In this document: one piece after another, positions 1 through 11,362 of the stretch | How positions within the stretch are numbered: the first letter of the stretch is position 1 | Layout: each line of letters opens with the position of its first letter | Assembly: GCA_947503145.1 (NCBI GenBank) | Contig: CANNCP010000002.1 | Coordinates: 248,001 to 312,000, forward strand | Direction: 5' to 3' | DNA from: an uncultured Roseovarius sp. | Lineage (GTDB): Bacteria > Pseudomonadota > Alphaproteobacteria > Rhodobacterales > Rhodobacteraceae | Length of the DNA stretch: 64,000 nucleotides | The notes under the pieces: generated by a model | Seen by the model: only the letters and a program-made list of their open reading frames with translations | The model's database searches: none | Told to the model about the DNA's origin: nothing | Program-made: the position numbers and the translations under genes

Positions 1-189
1 ATGGTCGATCCCGATTCGGGCAAACCACACACCGCCCACACCACCAATCCGGTCCCGGTGATCCTGGTCGGCGGCCCAAAGGGGGCAACCCTGCGCCCCG
101 GTCGCCTGGCCGACCTTGCGCCGACGCTGCTGGCGCTTATGGACCTGGAAGCGCCGCCGCAGATGACCGGCGAGAGCCTCCTGGCATGA
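1..189 (+). CDS. gpmI: 2,3-bisphosphoglycerate-independent phosphoglycerate mutase, C-terminal end (partial)
   Basis: Only the last 62 codons are present; the gene begins before the window. The residues match the C-terminus of cofactor-independent phosphoglycerate mutase, which interconverts 3- and 2-phosphoglycerate in glycolysis with two Mn ions. A '[15 protein letters not shown]' stretch is the metal-site His region, followed by the '[12 protein letters not shown]' helix and a 'P.MTG.SL' ending. The stop overlaps the start of the next gene (ATGA), so the two are probably co-transcribed. The gpmI-envC-ctpA order is common in Rhodobacterales. Confidence 0.9.
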   Translation: MVDPDSGKPHTAHTTNPVPVILVGGPKGATLRPGRLADLAPTLLALMDLEAPPQMTGESLLA

Positions 190-1337
190 AAGGCGGCGTG
201 CCTCTCTATGCCCTGCTGCTCATGGTCGGGCTGAGCGCCGCGCCGCTGATCACGCAAGCGCAGACAGGTCCGGCTGCCGAGGCCGAAGCCGCCGCACAAC
301 TGCTGGAGGACGCGACCCGTGCACTTGATGAGGCACGCGAGGCACGCGACCGGGTCAAGGCCCTCACCCAGACCGTTCAGGCCTACGAGGCCGGGTTGCA
401 GGCCATGCGCGTAGGGCTGCGCCGCGCTGCCATCCGCCAGCAGGCGCTGGAGCAGGAGCTGGCCGCGAGCGACACCGAAATCGCCCAACTGCTGAGCGTG
501 CTGCAATCCATGAGCCGGACACCGCCCCCCGTCACACTGCTGCACCCCACGGGGCCGGTCGGCACGGCGCGTTCGGGCATGATCCTGGCGGATGTGACCC
601 CCGCCCTGAATGAAAAGGCGCGGGCGCTGCGTGTAAAGCTCGACGATCTTGCGGTGCTGCGCGCCCTCCAGACCAGCGCTGCGGACCGTTTGCAGAACGG
701 ATTGAACGGTGCGCAGGCGGCCCGCACCGCGCTCAGCCAGGCCATCGCGGACCGCACCGACCTGCCCCATCGCTTTACCGAGGATCCGGTCAAGACCGCG
801 CTGTTGATCGCCTCGGCCGAATCGCTTGAAGGGTTCGCCAGTGGGCTCAGCCAGATCGCGGTGGGAGAAGACGCCGCGCCACTGCCGGAAATCGAGGCTC
901 GCAAGGGCACGCTGCCGCTGCCGGTACAGGGCCGTCTGCTGCGCCGCGCGGGCGAGGCCGATGCCGCCGGTATCACGCGTCCCGGCATCCTGATCGCCGC
1001 ACCACCGCGCGCGGTGGTCACGACACCTGCCGCCGCAACGTTGCGCTATCGGGGGCCGCTTTTGGATTACGGCACCGTCGCGATACTGGAGCCGCAATCG
1101 GGCATTTTGCTTGTCCTTGCGGGGATGGACGTGGTTTACGGCGAAATTGGCCAGATCCTGCCCATGGGCAGCCCGGTGGGGTTGATGGGCGGACTTGATC
1201 CGGGCGATGACGGGATTGTTCCCGCGCGACTGCAAGACGCCGGTTCCGATTGGACAGAAACCCTATATATAGAGATCAGACAGGATAACACACCGGTAGA
1301 CCCTGCCCTGTGGTTCCGAACAGACAAGGATGATTGA
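186..1337 (+). CDS. envC: EnvC-type murein hydrolase activator (degenerate LytM/M23)
   Basis: The 383-residue protein has an N-terminal signal peptide (roughly residues 1-26). A long Ala/Glu/Arg-rich coiled coil follows (about 30-200), then a C-terminal LytM-like domain (about 260-375). In that domain the 'RGPLLDYG' and '[19 protein letters not shown]' regions are recognisable, but the M23 zinc ligands (HxxxD, HxH) are absent. This is the EnvC pattern: a catalytically dead LytM factor that activates periplasmic amidases at the division septum. It starts inside the gpmI stop codon and is followed after 3 bases by ctpA. Confidence 0.85.
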   Translation: MKGGVPLYALLLMVGLSAAPLITQAQTGPAAEAEAAAQLLEDATRALDEAREARDRVKALTQTVQAYEAGLQAMRVGLRRAAIRQQALEQELAASDTEIAQLLSVLQSMSRTPPPVTLLHPTGPVGTARSGMILADVTPALNEKARALRVKLDDLAVLRALQTSAADRLQNGLNGAQAARTALSQAIADRTDLPHRFTEDPVKTALLIASAESLEGFASGLSQIAVGEDAAPLPEIEARKGTLPLPVQGRLLRRAGEADAAGITRPGILIAAPPRAVVTTPAAATLRYRGPLLDYGTVAILEPQSGILLVLAGMDVVYGEIGQILPMGSPVGLMGGLDPGDDGIVPARLQDAGSDWTETLYIEIRQDNTPVDPALWFRTDKDD

Positions 1338-1340
1338 GCG

Positions 1341-2681
1341 ATGAAGAAATTTCTGATGGCCGCCGCCGCAGGCACGCTGGCCGGAGTGGTCGTGACGACC
1401 CAGGTCGCGGCCCCGCTGCTGGCCCAGGAGGCCACGCGCAACACCAACGTCTACGAGCAACTGGACCTCTTTGGCGATATTTTCGAGCGCATCCGCGCGC
1501 AATATGTCGAAGATGTGGATGAGGCCGATCTGATCGAAGCGGCCATCAACGGCATGCTCACCTCGCTTGATCCGCACTCATCCTATCTCAGCCCCGATGA
1601 TGCCCAGGCCATGCAGGAACAGACCCGCGGTGAATTCGGCGGGCTAGGCATCGAGGTCACGCAGGAGGAGGGGTTCGTCAAGGTCGTCTCGCCTATCGAC
1701 GGCACGCCGGCGGACAATGCGGGTGTCGAGGCGGGCGATTTCATCACCCATGTGGACGGCGAAAGCGTTCTGGGCCTCACGCTTGATCAGGCGGTTGATC
1801 TGATGCGCGGCCCCGTCGGGTCCGAGATCGTGATCACCGTGGTGCGCGAGGGCGAGGCAGAGCCGTTCGACCTGTCGATCATCCGAGACACGATCAAGCT
1901 GACAGCCGTGCGCGCGCGCACCGAGCAACAGACCGTCGTGCTGCGCGTCACCACCTTTAATGAGCAGACCTATCCGAATCTCAAAGAAGGTCTGAGAAAA
2001 CAGATCGAAGATGCGGGCGGTGCGGATGCGGTCAACGGTATCATTCTCGATCTGCGCAACAATCCGGGCGGGTTGCTGACACAGGCGATCAAGGTATCGG
2101 ATGCGTTCCTCGACAAGGGTGAGATCGTTTCGACCCGCGGACGCAACCCAGCCGATGGCGAACGGTTCAACGCTACAACCGGCGATCTGGCACTGGGCAA
2201 GCCGATCGTCGTGCTGATCAATGGTGGCTCGGCCTCTGCCTCCGAGATCGTCGCGGGCGCGTTGCAGGATCACCGTCGCGCAATCATCGTCGGCACCAAG
2301 AGCTTTGGCAAAGGATCGGTCCAGACGGTCATGCCACTGCGCGGGGACGGTGCGATGCGCCTGACCACGTCGCGCTACTATACCCCCTCGGGGCGGTCGA
2401 TTCAGGCACTGGGCGTGTCGCCCGACATCTTGGTGAAACAACCGCGCCGCGACCGCAATGAAACGGAGAAGGACGAGGAAGAGGCCAACGTGTTCACGCG
2501 GACCGAAGCAGAACTGCGCGGCAGCCTCAACAATGACAGCCTGACCGAAGATGAAATCCGTCATATCGAAGAGGACCGCGCCCGCGCCGAAGAGGTCGCC
2601 AAGCTGCGCGAAGAGGATTATCAACTGGCCTATGCCATCGACATTCTCAAGGGTCTGAGCACGTTGAACGGGTCGAACTAA
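1341..2681 (+). CDS. ctpA: S41-family C-terminal processing peptidase
   Basis: The 446-residue protein has a signal peptide or anchor (1-29), a PDZ domain (about 95-175) and the S41 protease core. The '[10 protein letters not shown]' motif carries the nucleophilic Ser (about S299), and 'SFGKG' carries the general-base Lys (about K324). CtpA/Prc proteases cut exported proteins near their C-termini in the periplasm. They often act on peptidoglycan hydrolases or their regulators, which fits the adjacent envC. The C-terminal tail (from about 375) is charged and partly helical. A terminator follows, so the gpmI-envC-ctpA unit seems to end here. Confidence 0.95.
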   Translation: MKKFLMAAAAGTLAGVVVTTQVAAPLLAQEATRNTNVYEQLDLFGDIFERIRAQYVEDVDEADLIEAAINGMLTSLDPHSSYLSPDDAQAMQEQTRGEFGGLGIEVTQEEGFVKVVSPIDGTPADNAGVEAGDFITHVDGESVLGLTLDQAVDLMRGPVGSEIVITVVREGEAEPFDLSIIRDTIKLTAVRARTEQQTVVLRVTTFNEQTYPNLKEGLRKQIEDAGGADAVNGIILDLRNNPGGLLTQAIKVSDAFLDKGEIVSTRGRNPADGERFNATTGDLALGKPIVVLINGGSASASEIVAGALQDHRRAIIVGTKSFGKGSVQTVMPLRGDGAMRLTTSRYYTPSGRSIQALGVSPDILVKQPRRDRNETEKDEEEANVFTRTEAELRGSLNNDSLTEDEIRHIEEDRARAEEVAKLREEDYQLAYAIDILKGLSTLNGSN

Positions 2682-2720
2682 AGCGCAAGACACGCGACCG
2701 ATCTGCCGGTTGGATGAAGC

Positions 2721-2747
2721 GCCCCGCATGCTCTTTGCGGGGCGTTT
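2721..2747 (+). terminator. Rho-independent terminator after ctpA
   Basis: An 8-bp perfect stem, GCCCCGCA/TGCGGGGC, with a 7-base loop is followed by GTTT. It lies 40 bases after the ctpA stop and before rppH. Confidence 0.75.
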
Positions 2748-2863
2748 GCACGTTTCAGGCACGGTGGCCCGAAATATGCGACCTGCTTTCGGAAAACTGG
2801 AATGTTGCGTGGGATCGGGGTATCAGGTCATCTCCACCCCGTTCTCAGCGAAAGATCCCGATC

Positions 2864-3346
2864 ATGACCCCCGACCAGATCGCCGCCCTGCCCTATCGCG
2901 CTTGCGTCGGCGTCATGCTGGTCAATGCGGCGGGCGATGTCTTTGTCGGCCAGCGGATCGACAATACCGCGCCTGCCTGGCAAATGCCCCAGGGCGGGAT
3001 AGATCCCGGCGAAAGCCCGCTAGAGGCCGCGCTGCGCGAGTTGGGTGAGGAAATCGGCGTCAGTGCCGATCTGGTGCGAATCGAGGCGGAAACCGCAGAT
3101 TGGGTGCGCTACGATCTGCCGCATGATCTGGTGCCGCGTATCTGGAAGGGACGCTATCGCGGGCAGGAGCAGAAGTGGTTCCTGCTGCGCTTTGCCGGGC
3201 GCGACGATCAGATCGACATCGCCACCGAGCATCCCGAATTCTCTGAATGGCGCTGGCTACCCGCCGCCGATCTGGTGGACAACATCGTACCGTTCAAGCG
3301 TGACGTATACCGCAGGTTGCTGGCAGAGTTCGAAGACCATCTGTGA
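2864..3346 (+). CDS. rppH: RNA pyrophosphohydrolase (Nudix)
   Basis: The 160-residue Nudix hydrolase has the Nudix box at residues 44-66 (G44, E50, R58-E59-L60, E62-E63). The N-terminal '[20 protein letters not shown]' and 'WQMPQGG' are typical of RppH/YgdP. RppH removes pyrophosphate from 5'-triphosphate mRNA ends and starts RNA decay in the cytoplasm. I chose the ATG at 2864 because the protein then begins at the usual family N-terminus; a longer in-frame extension upstream runs through the terminator and is unlikely. Close homologues also hydrolyse diadenosine polyphosphates. Confidence 0.93.
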   Translation: MTPDQIAALPYRACVGVMLVNAAGDVFVGQRIDNTAPAWQMPQGGIDPGESPLEAALRELGEEIGVSADLVRIEAETADWVRYDLPHDLVPRIWKGRYRGQEQKWFLLRFAGRDDQIDIATEHPEFSEWRWLPAADLVDNIVPFKRDVYRRLLAEFEDHL

Positions 3347-3482
3347 CCCGGCGCCTTGCCGCACAGCTGCCAAAGCGTTCCGCCAGCGCCCACGGCCACC
3401 ACGTCGGAGAACATGCGCCAATGCTTCGCGGGCGGAGCCTGCGTGGCGGACACGGATTGATGCGCCCGCCAGTCTTGCTGCA

Positions 3483-4826
3483 TCAACTGCCGCGCAATTC
3501 CTTCAGCAACTGCCGCGACGGATAGCCGTCGGGCGCCAGGCCGCGCGTTTTCTGGAACTTGCGGATCGCACCGATCGTCTTGGGGCCGATCTTTCCGTCG
3601 ATCGCCTGCACGTCGTATCCCTTGTGCTTGAGCTGGCGCTGGATCTCTTTCTTTTGCTTGATCGTCGTGGACTGGTACTGACGCGGCCAACTGGCCTGAA
3701 TTGCAGGCCCACCCTTCAGCCGGTCGGCTAGATGCCCGACACCGATCACATAAGCATCCGCCTTGTTGTATTTCTCGATTACTGCGAAATTTTGAAAGAT
3801 CATGAAGGCCGCGCCCTGCGTGCCCGCCGGCAGAAGGATCGACGCCGCACCGTAATTCGGCACCGGCTTGCCGTGGATATCGCGAACACCCTCGGACGCC
3901 CAGGCCGATGGGGCCTGCTTTAGATTACGGCGCGCGCGCGCGGGGTCGAAACTCGCCGGCAGCTGGACCTCGACACCCCAGGGCTGGCCCTTTTTCCAGC
4001 CGAACCGGGCCAGATAGGCCGCCGTCGATGCCAGCGCATCAGTCGGATCATCGGACCAGATGTCACGTTTTCCGTCGCCGGTGAAATCCACCGCATAGGC
4101 CAGGTACGAGGTCGGGATGAACTGCGTGTGGCCCATGGCGCCGGCCCAGGATCCGGTCATGCTGCGCGGGGCGACGTCGCCCGCCTGAATGATCTTCAGC
4201 GCCGCGATCAGTTGGCCCTCAAAGAACCGCCCCCGCCGCCCGTCATAGGCCAGCGTGGCCAGCGACTGGATCAGCGGCCGGTTGCCACGGCGCACGCCGT
4301 AGGCGCTCTCCATGCCCCAGACCGCGGTCACAACCTCCTTGTCCACGCCGAAATGGGTCTCGATCGCCGCCAACGCCTTGCGTTGGCGGCGCAACTCGCG
4401 CTTGCCATTGGTGATCCGCGTCTGCGACACGGCACTATCGAGGTATTCCCATATCTGTTTGGTAAACTCAGACTGGTTGCGGTCCAGCTTTACCACGCTG
4501 CCATCGTACTGAATGCCGCTGAACGCACGGTCAAAGACCGCCGATTGAATGCCCGCCGCCATTGCCCGGCCCTTGAACCCCTTGATCCACTGATCAAATC
4601 CGCGGTTGGCGGTCGATATCTGCACGACCGGTGTCTCTTTCAGGTTCGCAGGGCGCAGCATCGGCCGCAGCGACGTCCCGATCATGGCCTGACGCGCCAC
4701 CAGCTCGCCCAGTCCCGCAGGCCTGGGTTGCGGTCTGAGGGATGCCTCGACCCCAGCCGCATATATTGCGGAGCCTTGCAAAACCGTCAAACCAACAGTC
4801 ACGGCCCACAGAAATCCTGTACGCAT
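3483..4826 (-). CDS. MltB-family lytic murein transglycosylase with peptidoglycan-binding domain
   Basis: The 447-residue protein has a signal peptide (1-24), a Pro/Arg-rich linker, an SLT_2/MltB catalytic domain (about 75-375) and a C-terminal PG_binding_1 domain (about 385-445, 'DVQAIDGKIGPKTIGAIRKF'). The catalytic Glu is in 'WGMESAYG' (about E173). The 'GHTQFIPTSY' segment is also typical of this family. It cleaves the MurNAc-GlcNAc bond to give 1,6-anhydro ends in the periplasm. It has no lipobox Cys, so it is probably soluble. It stands alone between rppH (convergent) and phnM. Confidence 0.93.
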   Translation of the reverse strand: MRTGFLWAVTVGLTVLQGSAIYAAGVEASLRPQPRPAGLGELVARQAMIGTSLRPMLRPANLKETPVVQISTANRGFDQWIKGFKGRAMAAGIQSAVFDRAFSGIQYDGSVVKLDRNQSEFTKQIWEYLDSAVSQTRITNGKRELRRQRKALAAIETHFGVDKEVVTAVWGMESAYGVRRGNRPLIQSLATLAYDGRRGRFFEGQLIAALKIIQAGDVAPRSMTGSWAGAMGHTQFIPTSYLAYAVDFTGDGKRDIWSDDPTDALASTAAYLARFGWKKGQPWGVEVQLPASFDPARARRNLKQAPSAWASEGVRDIHGKPVPNYGAASILLPAGTQGAAFMIFQNFAVIEKYNKADAYVIGVGHLADRLKGGPAIQASWPRQYQSTTIKQKKEIQRQLKHKGYDVQAIDGKIGPKTIGAIRKFQKTRGLAPDGYPSRQLLKELRGS

Positions 4827-5056
4827 ACCCTCGCCCTTTTTATCTGCCTCGGGGTCGAGTGTACCCGCAGACAGGCAGAATCGGAAGCATCAAACAAAGA
4901 CCCTGCGAGATGGCGCCGATGCCAAGCTTGCCCTCATATGGACCGCCTGGCTGCGATGAATGCGCGCTCCTTAAGCGTTTTACGAAACGCACACGACATA
5001 TAAGTATTGCGCGCATTTCACCTTTATCTGCTGCCAGAGGTTGAAGGCGCTACGCA

Positions 5057-6208
5057 TTAGCCAAAGAAGCGTTGCGCCACGTCGCCCTGCGCATAGCTGA
5101 TCCGCCCAGCCGCCAGTGTCGCGGCCACGCGCCGCGTGCGGGCGTCGAGCACCACCAGATCGGCGCGCAGTCCCGGCACCAACGCGCCCCGGTCGGCCAG
5201 GCCCAGCACCCGCGCAGGCCCGCCCGAGATCAGCTGCCATGCCGCTGCCAGATCGCAGATTCCCGCATCCACCAGCAGGAATACCGCCCGGCGCAACGAC
5301 GGGTAGTGATAATCCGAGGCCAGCGCATCGACGAGCCCCATCATCACCATGTCTGCCGCGCTGACATTGCCATTATGCGACCCGCCGCGCACCACGTTGG
5401 GCGCGCCCATGATCACCACATCGCCGCCCGTCTTTGCCGCCTCGGCCGCCTCCAGCGTTTCGGGAAACTCCGCCACAGTCACCCCCCGGGCGTGCCATGT
5501 GGCGCGGTCGTCGGCGCTGTGGTCATCATGGCTGCCCATCCGGACGCCGCGCGCGACCAGTGCCGCGCTCAATCGGTCCATCGCGGCAGGCACCTCTGCC
5601 CGGCGCGCATGCATCTGCTGCATCATCGCCAGATGCACCTCGGGGTTGCGGCCGATCCTCAGTGCCTTGCCCACCAACCCCTTGGGCTGCTTTCCCTTTG
5701 CCAGCGCGTCATGCGGCAGGTGATCGTTGAAGACACAATACTCCACCTCGTGCCGGTCGATGAAATCCAGCACGGCGTCGTAGGCGTCCAGCATCGGTGT
5801 CTCGAACCGCAGTTGCGGGCGCAGGTCGGTCACGACACTGTCGCGCACCTGCGCCACCCCGGTCAGCACCCGCTCGGCGAACTCCGGGCCGCGCATGCCA
5901 CCTTCCCAGCTGTAGAATTGCGCCAGGACGGCGGTAGTGATCCCGTTCGCCGCCAGTTCGGCCTCGGCGGCAATCAGACCCTGATCGATATCCTTCATCG
6001 CCCCGCGCCGGGGGGCGAGGTGCCGCTCGAACCCGTCGCCATGCGCATCGACGATCCCCGGCAGGATCAGGTAGCCGCTCAGATCGACCTCGCGCGCCGT
6101 CGTCGCACCGTCGGAAATGCGCCCGTCCTCCAGCGCCAGCGGTGCCGCTTGCAACCCGCCGGGTGTCAGCACCTCGGCACCGGTCAAGCGCAGGCACAAC
6201 CCGCTCAT
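5057..6208 (-). CDS. phnM: Alpha-D-ribose 1-methylphosphonate 5-triphosphate diphosphatase
   Basis: The 383-residue amidohydrolase-fold protein has the PhnM hallmarks: '[15 protein letters not shown]' near residues 49-63, '[11 protein letters not shown]', and '[18 protein letters not shown]' with the later 'ASDYHYPS' metal region. PhnM removes pyrophosphate from the 5-triphosphate intermediate of the C-P lyase pathway. The start overlaps the stop of the upstream lipase-like gene by 4 bases, so the two are translationally coupled. No phnGHIJKL genes are in the window, so this copy is an orphan here. Family assignment is firm; its role in phosphonate use from this locus is not. Confidence 0.92.
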   Translation of the reverse strand: MSGLCLRLTGAEVLTPGGLQAAPLALEDGRISDGATTAREVDLSGYLILPGIVDAHGDGFERHLAPRRGAMKDIDQGLIAAEAELAANGITTAVLAQFYSWEGGMRGPEFAERVLTGVAQVRDSVVTDLRPQLRFETPMLDAYDAVLDFIDRHEVEYCVFNDHLPHDALAKGKQPKGLVGKALRIGRNPEVHLAMMQQMHARRAEVPAAMDRLSAALVARGVRMGSHDDHSADDRATWHARGVTVAEFPETLEAAEAAKTGGDVVIMGAPNVVRGGSHNGNVSAADMVMMGLVDALASDYHYPSLRRAVFLLVDAGICDLAAAWQLISGGPARVLGLADRGALVPGLRADLVVLDARTRRVAATLAAGRISYAQGDVAQRFFG

Positions 6209-6927
6209 TTGAGACCGCGCCAGAACAGGTCCGTGATATCCAGATCGTGATCGAACGCCCCGTTGCGCAAGAACTCTGACACCTGCGCGATCACCATCGG
6301 GTTGTTCATCATGAAGGTATGCGTGACCGGCAGCGCGATATGATCGGCCATGCCCGCCACCCGCGTCGAGTCAACCGATACCTTGCCGTCATCCGGCCCG
6401 TCGAGCAAAAACGAGAAATACGGATTGAGAGAGCGCGTCCCCGCAATCACCCCAAGCTGGAAATCCACCGGCGGCAACTGCTCGGTGAACGTGTCCTGCC
6501 CGGTTTCCAGCTGCATGCCGGCAGGCCCGTTGATCCATTCAAACAGCTCCAACCCGTCCAGTTCATCCACCACTTCAGAGCCGTGATTGGGCGGGCCGAG
6601 CATCACCACCCGACCCAGTCGCTCGGGCCGGTGATCCTTTAGCCAGACCCGCAGCAGGATACCACCCAGCGAATGGGTGACGAAATGGATCGGCACATCT
6701 CCGCACGCGGCGACCGCACGCGGCAGGGTCCGCTCCGCCAGAACGGTAATACGCGCCTTGGTTGACGCGTATCTGGGGCTGACCACATGGTAGCCTTCGA
6801 TCTCCAGCGCCTCCTGCATCACCAGAAAGGACGCATCGGTGCGCGCCAGCCCGTGCAGCAGGATGGCACAATCGGCCAGAACGGGCGCAGGCCAGAGCAG
6901 CGCAAAAAGGAAGCCGAGCATTTTCAT
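6205..6927 (-). CDS. Alpha/beta-hydrolase, lipase-like, exported
   Basis: The 240-residue protein has a short hydrophobic N-terminus ending 'APVLA' that looks like a signal peptide (1-17). '[15 protein letters not shown]' is the oxyanion-hole region and 'THSLGG' the nucleophile elbow with the catalytic Ser. '[13 protein letters not shown]' is typical of triacylglycerol lipase-like proteins. The ATG at 6927 is preferred: it has an AGGAC ribosome site and gives the signal peptide. A longer in-frame reading would run into the divergent Nudix gene. It overlaps phnM by 4 bases. The substrate is unknown. Confidence 0.85.
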   Translation of the reverse strand: MKMLGFLFALLWPAPVLADCAILLHGLARTDASFLVMQEALEIEGYHVVSPRYASTKARITVLAERTLPRAVAACGDVPIHFVTHSLGGILLRVWLKDHRPERLGRVVMLGPPNHGSEVVDELDGLELFEWINGPAGMQLETGQDTFTEQLPPVDFQLGVIAGTRSLNPYFSFLLDGPDDGKVSVDSTRVAGMADHIALPVTHTFMMNNPMVIAQVSEFLRNGAFDHDLDITDLFWRGLK

Positions 6928-6984
6928 ACGTCCTGAGATATGCACAAATGCAGCCGGTTGAAAGCACCCTGTGAAAGGACCGCC

Positions 6985-7422
6985 ATGCCTATCCGCCTCG
7001 CCGTCCGCGCGGTCATCGTCCAGAGCGCCCGTCTGCTGCTGGTCAACGCCTATCCCGGCGGGCAGAGCGACCTGTGGGGCGCCCCCGGCGGCGGGGCCGA
7101 ACCGCACGCCTCGCTGTCGCAGAACCTGATGCGCGAGGTGCATGAGGAAACCGGCCTGCGCATCGAGGTCGGCGCGCCCTGTCTGGTGAACGAATTTCAC
7201 GACCCCGGACGCGGGCTTCATCAGGTCGATGTATTCTTTCGCTGTCGCATCATTGCGGGACGGATCAGTGCGGACTGGACCGATCCCGAAGGCGTGGTGA
7301 CAGAGCGCCGTTGGTTCACCAAGGCCGAGTTACAGCGCGTCCGGCTGAAACCCGACAGCCTGCCCCATGTCGCGTTTTCGGACGCGGTCGCCTACGACGC
7401 ATTGGAGCGGATCGTCCCGTAG
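6985..7422 (+). CDS. Nudix hydrolase
   Basis: The 145-residue protein has a Nudix box in '[15 protein letters not shown]...[11 protein letters not shown]' (about residues 32-55), with the essential RE..EE core intact. An AAAGGAC ribosome site lies 4 bases before the chosen ATG. It diverges from the lipase-phnM pair. Family members hydrolyse nucleoside diphosphate derivatives; the substrate cannot be read from the sequence. Confidence 0.88.
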   Translation: MPIRLAVRAVIVQSARLLLVNAYPGGQSDLWGAPGGGAEPHASLSQNLMREVHEETGLRIEVGAPCLVNEFHDPGRGLHQVDVFFRCRIIAGRISADWTDPEGVVTERRWFTKAELQRVRLKPDSLPHVAFSDAVAYDALERIVP

Positions 7423-7436
7423 GACGGGCGCACCCG

Positions 7437-8285
7437 TCACCCACGCCGCCCTGTCACCGAAACGGCCACGCCGCCCAACACCAGCCCCGCCGCGACGACA
7501 AACTGCCCGGTCAGCGCCTCGCCCAACAACACCGCACCGCCCGCCATGGCGATCACCGGCACGGTAAGCTGCGCCACCGCTGCGACCGAGGACGCGATCT
7601 GCGGCAGCAAGGCGTACCAGAGCGCATAGCACAGCCCCGATGTGACCGCGCCGCTCAGCACCGCCAGTGCAATACCCCAGCCGGTCATCGACGACACCTC
7701 GACCGCGCCGGGCAGGGCCAACCCGATTGCCAGGCCGATGGGGGCAGCCAGCACGAAATTCGCCGCCGTGCCCATCAGTGCATCGCGGCTCTGCCGCCCG
7801 GCCAGCGAATAAAGCCCCCAGCCGATACCGGCCAGCATCATCAAGAGCCCATGCCGCAGGCTGATCTCTGCCCCGCCTCCGGGCCATAACAGCCACACCA
7901 GCCCGCCAAAGGCCAGCGCCGCCCCGATCCAGCGTCGCGGCGGTGTCGCCTCGCCGGCCAATATCCCCCCTGCAAACATGGTGATCTGAACCATCCCGAA
8001 CAGGATGAGCGCGCCAAGCCCCGCATCAAGATCGGTATAGGCGGTTGAAAACCCGTAGAGATAGATCAATAGCGACGCCACGCCCAGAACCCGGCCAACC
8101 CCGCCGAACCGCAGCCGACCGCGCATGACCAGAACCACCAATGCCAGCGCGGCGGCGCCGGCCAGCAGGCGGATCACGCCAAAGCTCACCGCGTCGATAT
8201 GACCGCCCGCCAGTGCCGCACGGTTCAGCACTGAATTGGCGGCAAAGGCGGTCATGGTCAGCGTGGTGAGTAACGCGAGCCGCAT
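7437..8285 (-). CDS. DMT-superfamily (EamA) permease
   Basis: The 282-residue protein is hydrophobic throughout, with about ten predicted membrane helices in two EamA repeats. It starts 'MRLALLTTLTMTAFAANSVL', a typical EamA N-terminus with 'NR' after the first helix. Such permeases usually export metabolites or amino acids. The start codon shares one base with the stop of the upstream acetyltransferase (TGATG), which indicates coupling and rules out the longer upstream reading. The substrate is unknown. Confidence 0.88.
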   Translation of the reverse strand: MRLALLTTLTMTAFAANSVLNRAALAGGHIDAVSFGVIRLLAGAAALALVVLVMRGRLRFGGVGRVLGVASLLIYLYGFSTAYTDLDAGLGALILFGMVQITMFAGGILAGEATPPRRWIGAALAFGGLVWLLWPGGGAEISLRHGLLMMLAGIGWGLYSLAGRQSRDALMGTAANFVLAAPIGLAIGLALPGAVEVSSMTGWGIALAVLSGAVTSGLCYALWYALLPQIASSVAAVAQLTVPVIAMAGGAVLLGEALTGQFVVAAGLVLGGVAVSVTGRRG

Positions 8286-8773
8286 CAGAGGCATTCGAAG
8301 GCAACGGGATAAACCAGCGCCTCTTCGGGCGTCTCCGTACCGGGGCCCGCCAACAAGGTATTTGCAATCGGGTAAGGAGAAGTCAGCCGCGCGGCGCGCG
8401 GCGCGCTGAAACCCGCCCTTTCGTAGAACGTCACCTGCCCCAGCACCACGACTTTCGCGCCGCTCAATCGCGCCCATTCGGTGAGCATCCCGATCATCCG
8501 CCGCCCATGCCCGCGCCCCTGCCACTCGGGATGGATCGCGACGGGTGCGAGGCACAACCAGCCCTTCGGCGCGCGCATTTGCGACAGCGCATAATAGCCC
8601 ACCACATCGCCCTGGTAGGGCAGCACGACCTCACCCGCCATCGCGCCGAATTTGCGCAGTGCTGCCACAAGGCGCACCTCATTCTCATCGCCGAACACCA
8701 GCCGCAGCAGGTCTGCCACGGCATCTTCCTCGCCGCGCCGCATCTCGCGGCTGAATTCAGGGGTCTGCAACAT
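8285..8773 (-). CDS. GNAT-family N-acetyltransferase (YhbS-like)
   Basis: The 162-residue protein has GNAT motif A at 'LAPVAIHPEWQGRGHGRRMI' (about 75-94), which contains the acetyl-CoA pyrophosphate loop QGRGHG. 'VVVLGQVTFYERAGF' further on is the YhbS/COG3153 pattern. It transfers an acetyl group from acetyl-CoA to an unidentified amine. It is the first gene of a two-gene unit with the DMT permease, so modification plus export of one compound is possible but not shown. Confidence 0.88.
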   Translation of the reverse strand: MLQTPEFSREMRRGEEDAVADLLRLVFGDENEVRLVAALRKFGAMAGEVVLPYQGDVVGYYALSQMRAPKGWLCLAPVAIHPEWQGRGHGRRMIGMLTEWARLSGAKVVVLGQVTFYERAGFSAPRAARLTSPYPIANTLLAGPGTETPEEALVYPVAFECL

Positions 8774-9087
8774 GGGAACCTCGCGCGCCGCCGGGTTTAT
8801 CCGGCCCCCTTAGCACGCCCGCGTGCAGCGCAATAGTATGCGCGTCTCTTCTGGTCGGGAATATCTCCGCCCACGGCCAACAAGACGAGGGGCATGGAAG
8901 CGTTTTGACACGGCGGCGCAAAAGCAAAAGGGGCCGCCCGAAGGCGACCCCTGTCTCATGCTCTCGGCATCTGGCTGCGCCAAACCCCTGCCGCATGCTG
9001 TTTTCGCAAGGCCGGGCTTACGGTGTTCGACATTTCTGCCGAACACCTGACCGCGCCGTCAAATTCGCAAGAACGAATTCGACGTGC
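8774..9087. other. Non-coding gap between groL and the acetyltransferase
   Basis: I see no credible gene in these 314 bases. They hold the groL terminator and, closer to groL, an 8-bp inverted repeat GGTGTTCG/CGAACACC (9022-9047, 10-base loop) without a T-run. Confidence 0.6.
8918..8951 (-). terminator. Rho-independent terminator after groL
   Basis: On the minus strand GGGGTCGCC-TTCG-GGCGGCCCC forms a 9-bp stem with one mismatch and a stable TTCG loop, followed by CTTTTGCTTTTG. It ends the groESL transcript. Confidence 0.8.
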
Positions 9088-10803
<1,716 letters not shown>

Positions 10804-10816
10804 TCAGGACGTGGCC

Positions 10817-11104
10817 TCAGGCCGTCTTGCCCAGAATGTCGCTCTCTTTCATGATCAGCAGCTCTTCACCGTCGATGGTGATCTCGGTGCCGGACCATTT
10901 GCCGAACAGAACGCGGTCACCGGCCTTCACGGCCATCTCGATCAATTCGCCATTGTCCTTGCGCGCACCGTCGCCGCAAGCGACGATTTCGCCTTCGCTC
11001 GGCTTTTCCTTGGCGCTGTCGGGGATGATCAGTCCGCCTTTGGTTTTCTCTTCGCTTTCAACGCGGCGGACAAGCACGCGGTCATGTAGCGGTTTAAATG
11101 CCAT
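10817..11104 (-). CDS. groS: Co-chaperonin GroES (10 kDa)
   Basis: The 95-residue protein begins '[20 protein letters not shown]', the standard GroES N-terminus. It has the mobile-loop region '[16 protein letters not shown]' and the roof region. The start at 11104 is fixed by family alignment and an SD-like AGGAGCC just upstream. GroES caps the GroEL ring. It is the first gene of the operon and lies directly downstream of the promoter and CIRCE operator. Confidence 0.98.
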   Translation of the reverse strand: MAFKPLHDRVLVRRVESEEKTKGGLIIPDSAKEKPSEGEIVACGDGARKDNGELIEMAVKAGDRVLFGKWSGTEITIDGEELLIMKESDILGKTA

Positions 11105-11155
11105 CTCTGAGGCTCCTTGGCTCAAAGTTACTCCCAATAGCCCTCCTAGGGGCCG

Positions 11156-11182
11156 TTGGCACTCGACTTGCGTGAGTGACAA
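11156..11182 (-). promoter_or_regulatory. CIRCE operator (HrcA site) of groESL
   Basis: TTGGCACTC-N9-GAGTGACAA matches the CIRCE consensus TTAGCACTC-N9-GAGTGCTAA in 15 of 18 arm positions with the exact 9-base spacer. It lies in the 5' leader of groES just after the predicted -10 box, where HrcA repressor would block transcription at normal temperature. Confidence 0.88.
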
Positions 11183-11189
11183 CAACGCT

Positions 11190-11218
11190 TAGCTAAGGAC
11201 CGCGCCGGGCCAAGTCAA
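11190..11218 (-). promoter_or_regulatory. Predicted groESL promoter
   Basis: On the minus strand there is a -35 box TTGACT, a 17-base spacer and a weak -10 box TAGCTA. The predicted start of transcription falls at the edge of the CIRCE element. The CTTGG within the -35 region could also serve a heat-shock sigma factor. Confidence 0.55.
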
Positions 11219-11301
11219 CAACCCGCTACCGAAAAATTTTACTTACCCCTGGCCCCTGGCTTTCTTCCGCTTGGCACAAGGTGGCACGCCTTTCCTTTTC
11301 G

Positions 11302-11326
11302 TTAACCTTTTGTTAACCTTTCTTAA
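11302..11326 (+). promoter_or_regulatory. CtrA-type binding site
   Basis: TTAA-CCTTTTG-TTAA matches the CtrA consensus TTAA-N7-TTAA exactly. A third TTAA follows after 6 bases, so TTAACC is iterated. It lies 37-61 bases before the ATG of the next gene. CtrA is the alphaproteobacterial cell-cycle/motility response regulator. Match is by eye only. Confidence 0.55.
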
Positions 11327-11362
11327 CGTAGCGCTCGCGCCATCCGGTGCACGGAGGTTGCA

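Noticed and set aside
6928..7221. N-terminal extension of the lipase-like frame
   Set aside because: It lies opposite the Nudix gene and would destroy the signal peptide seen from the ATG at 6927.
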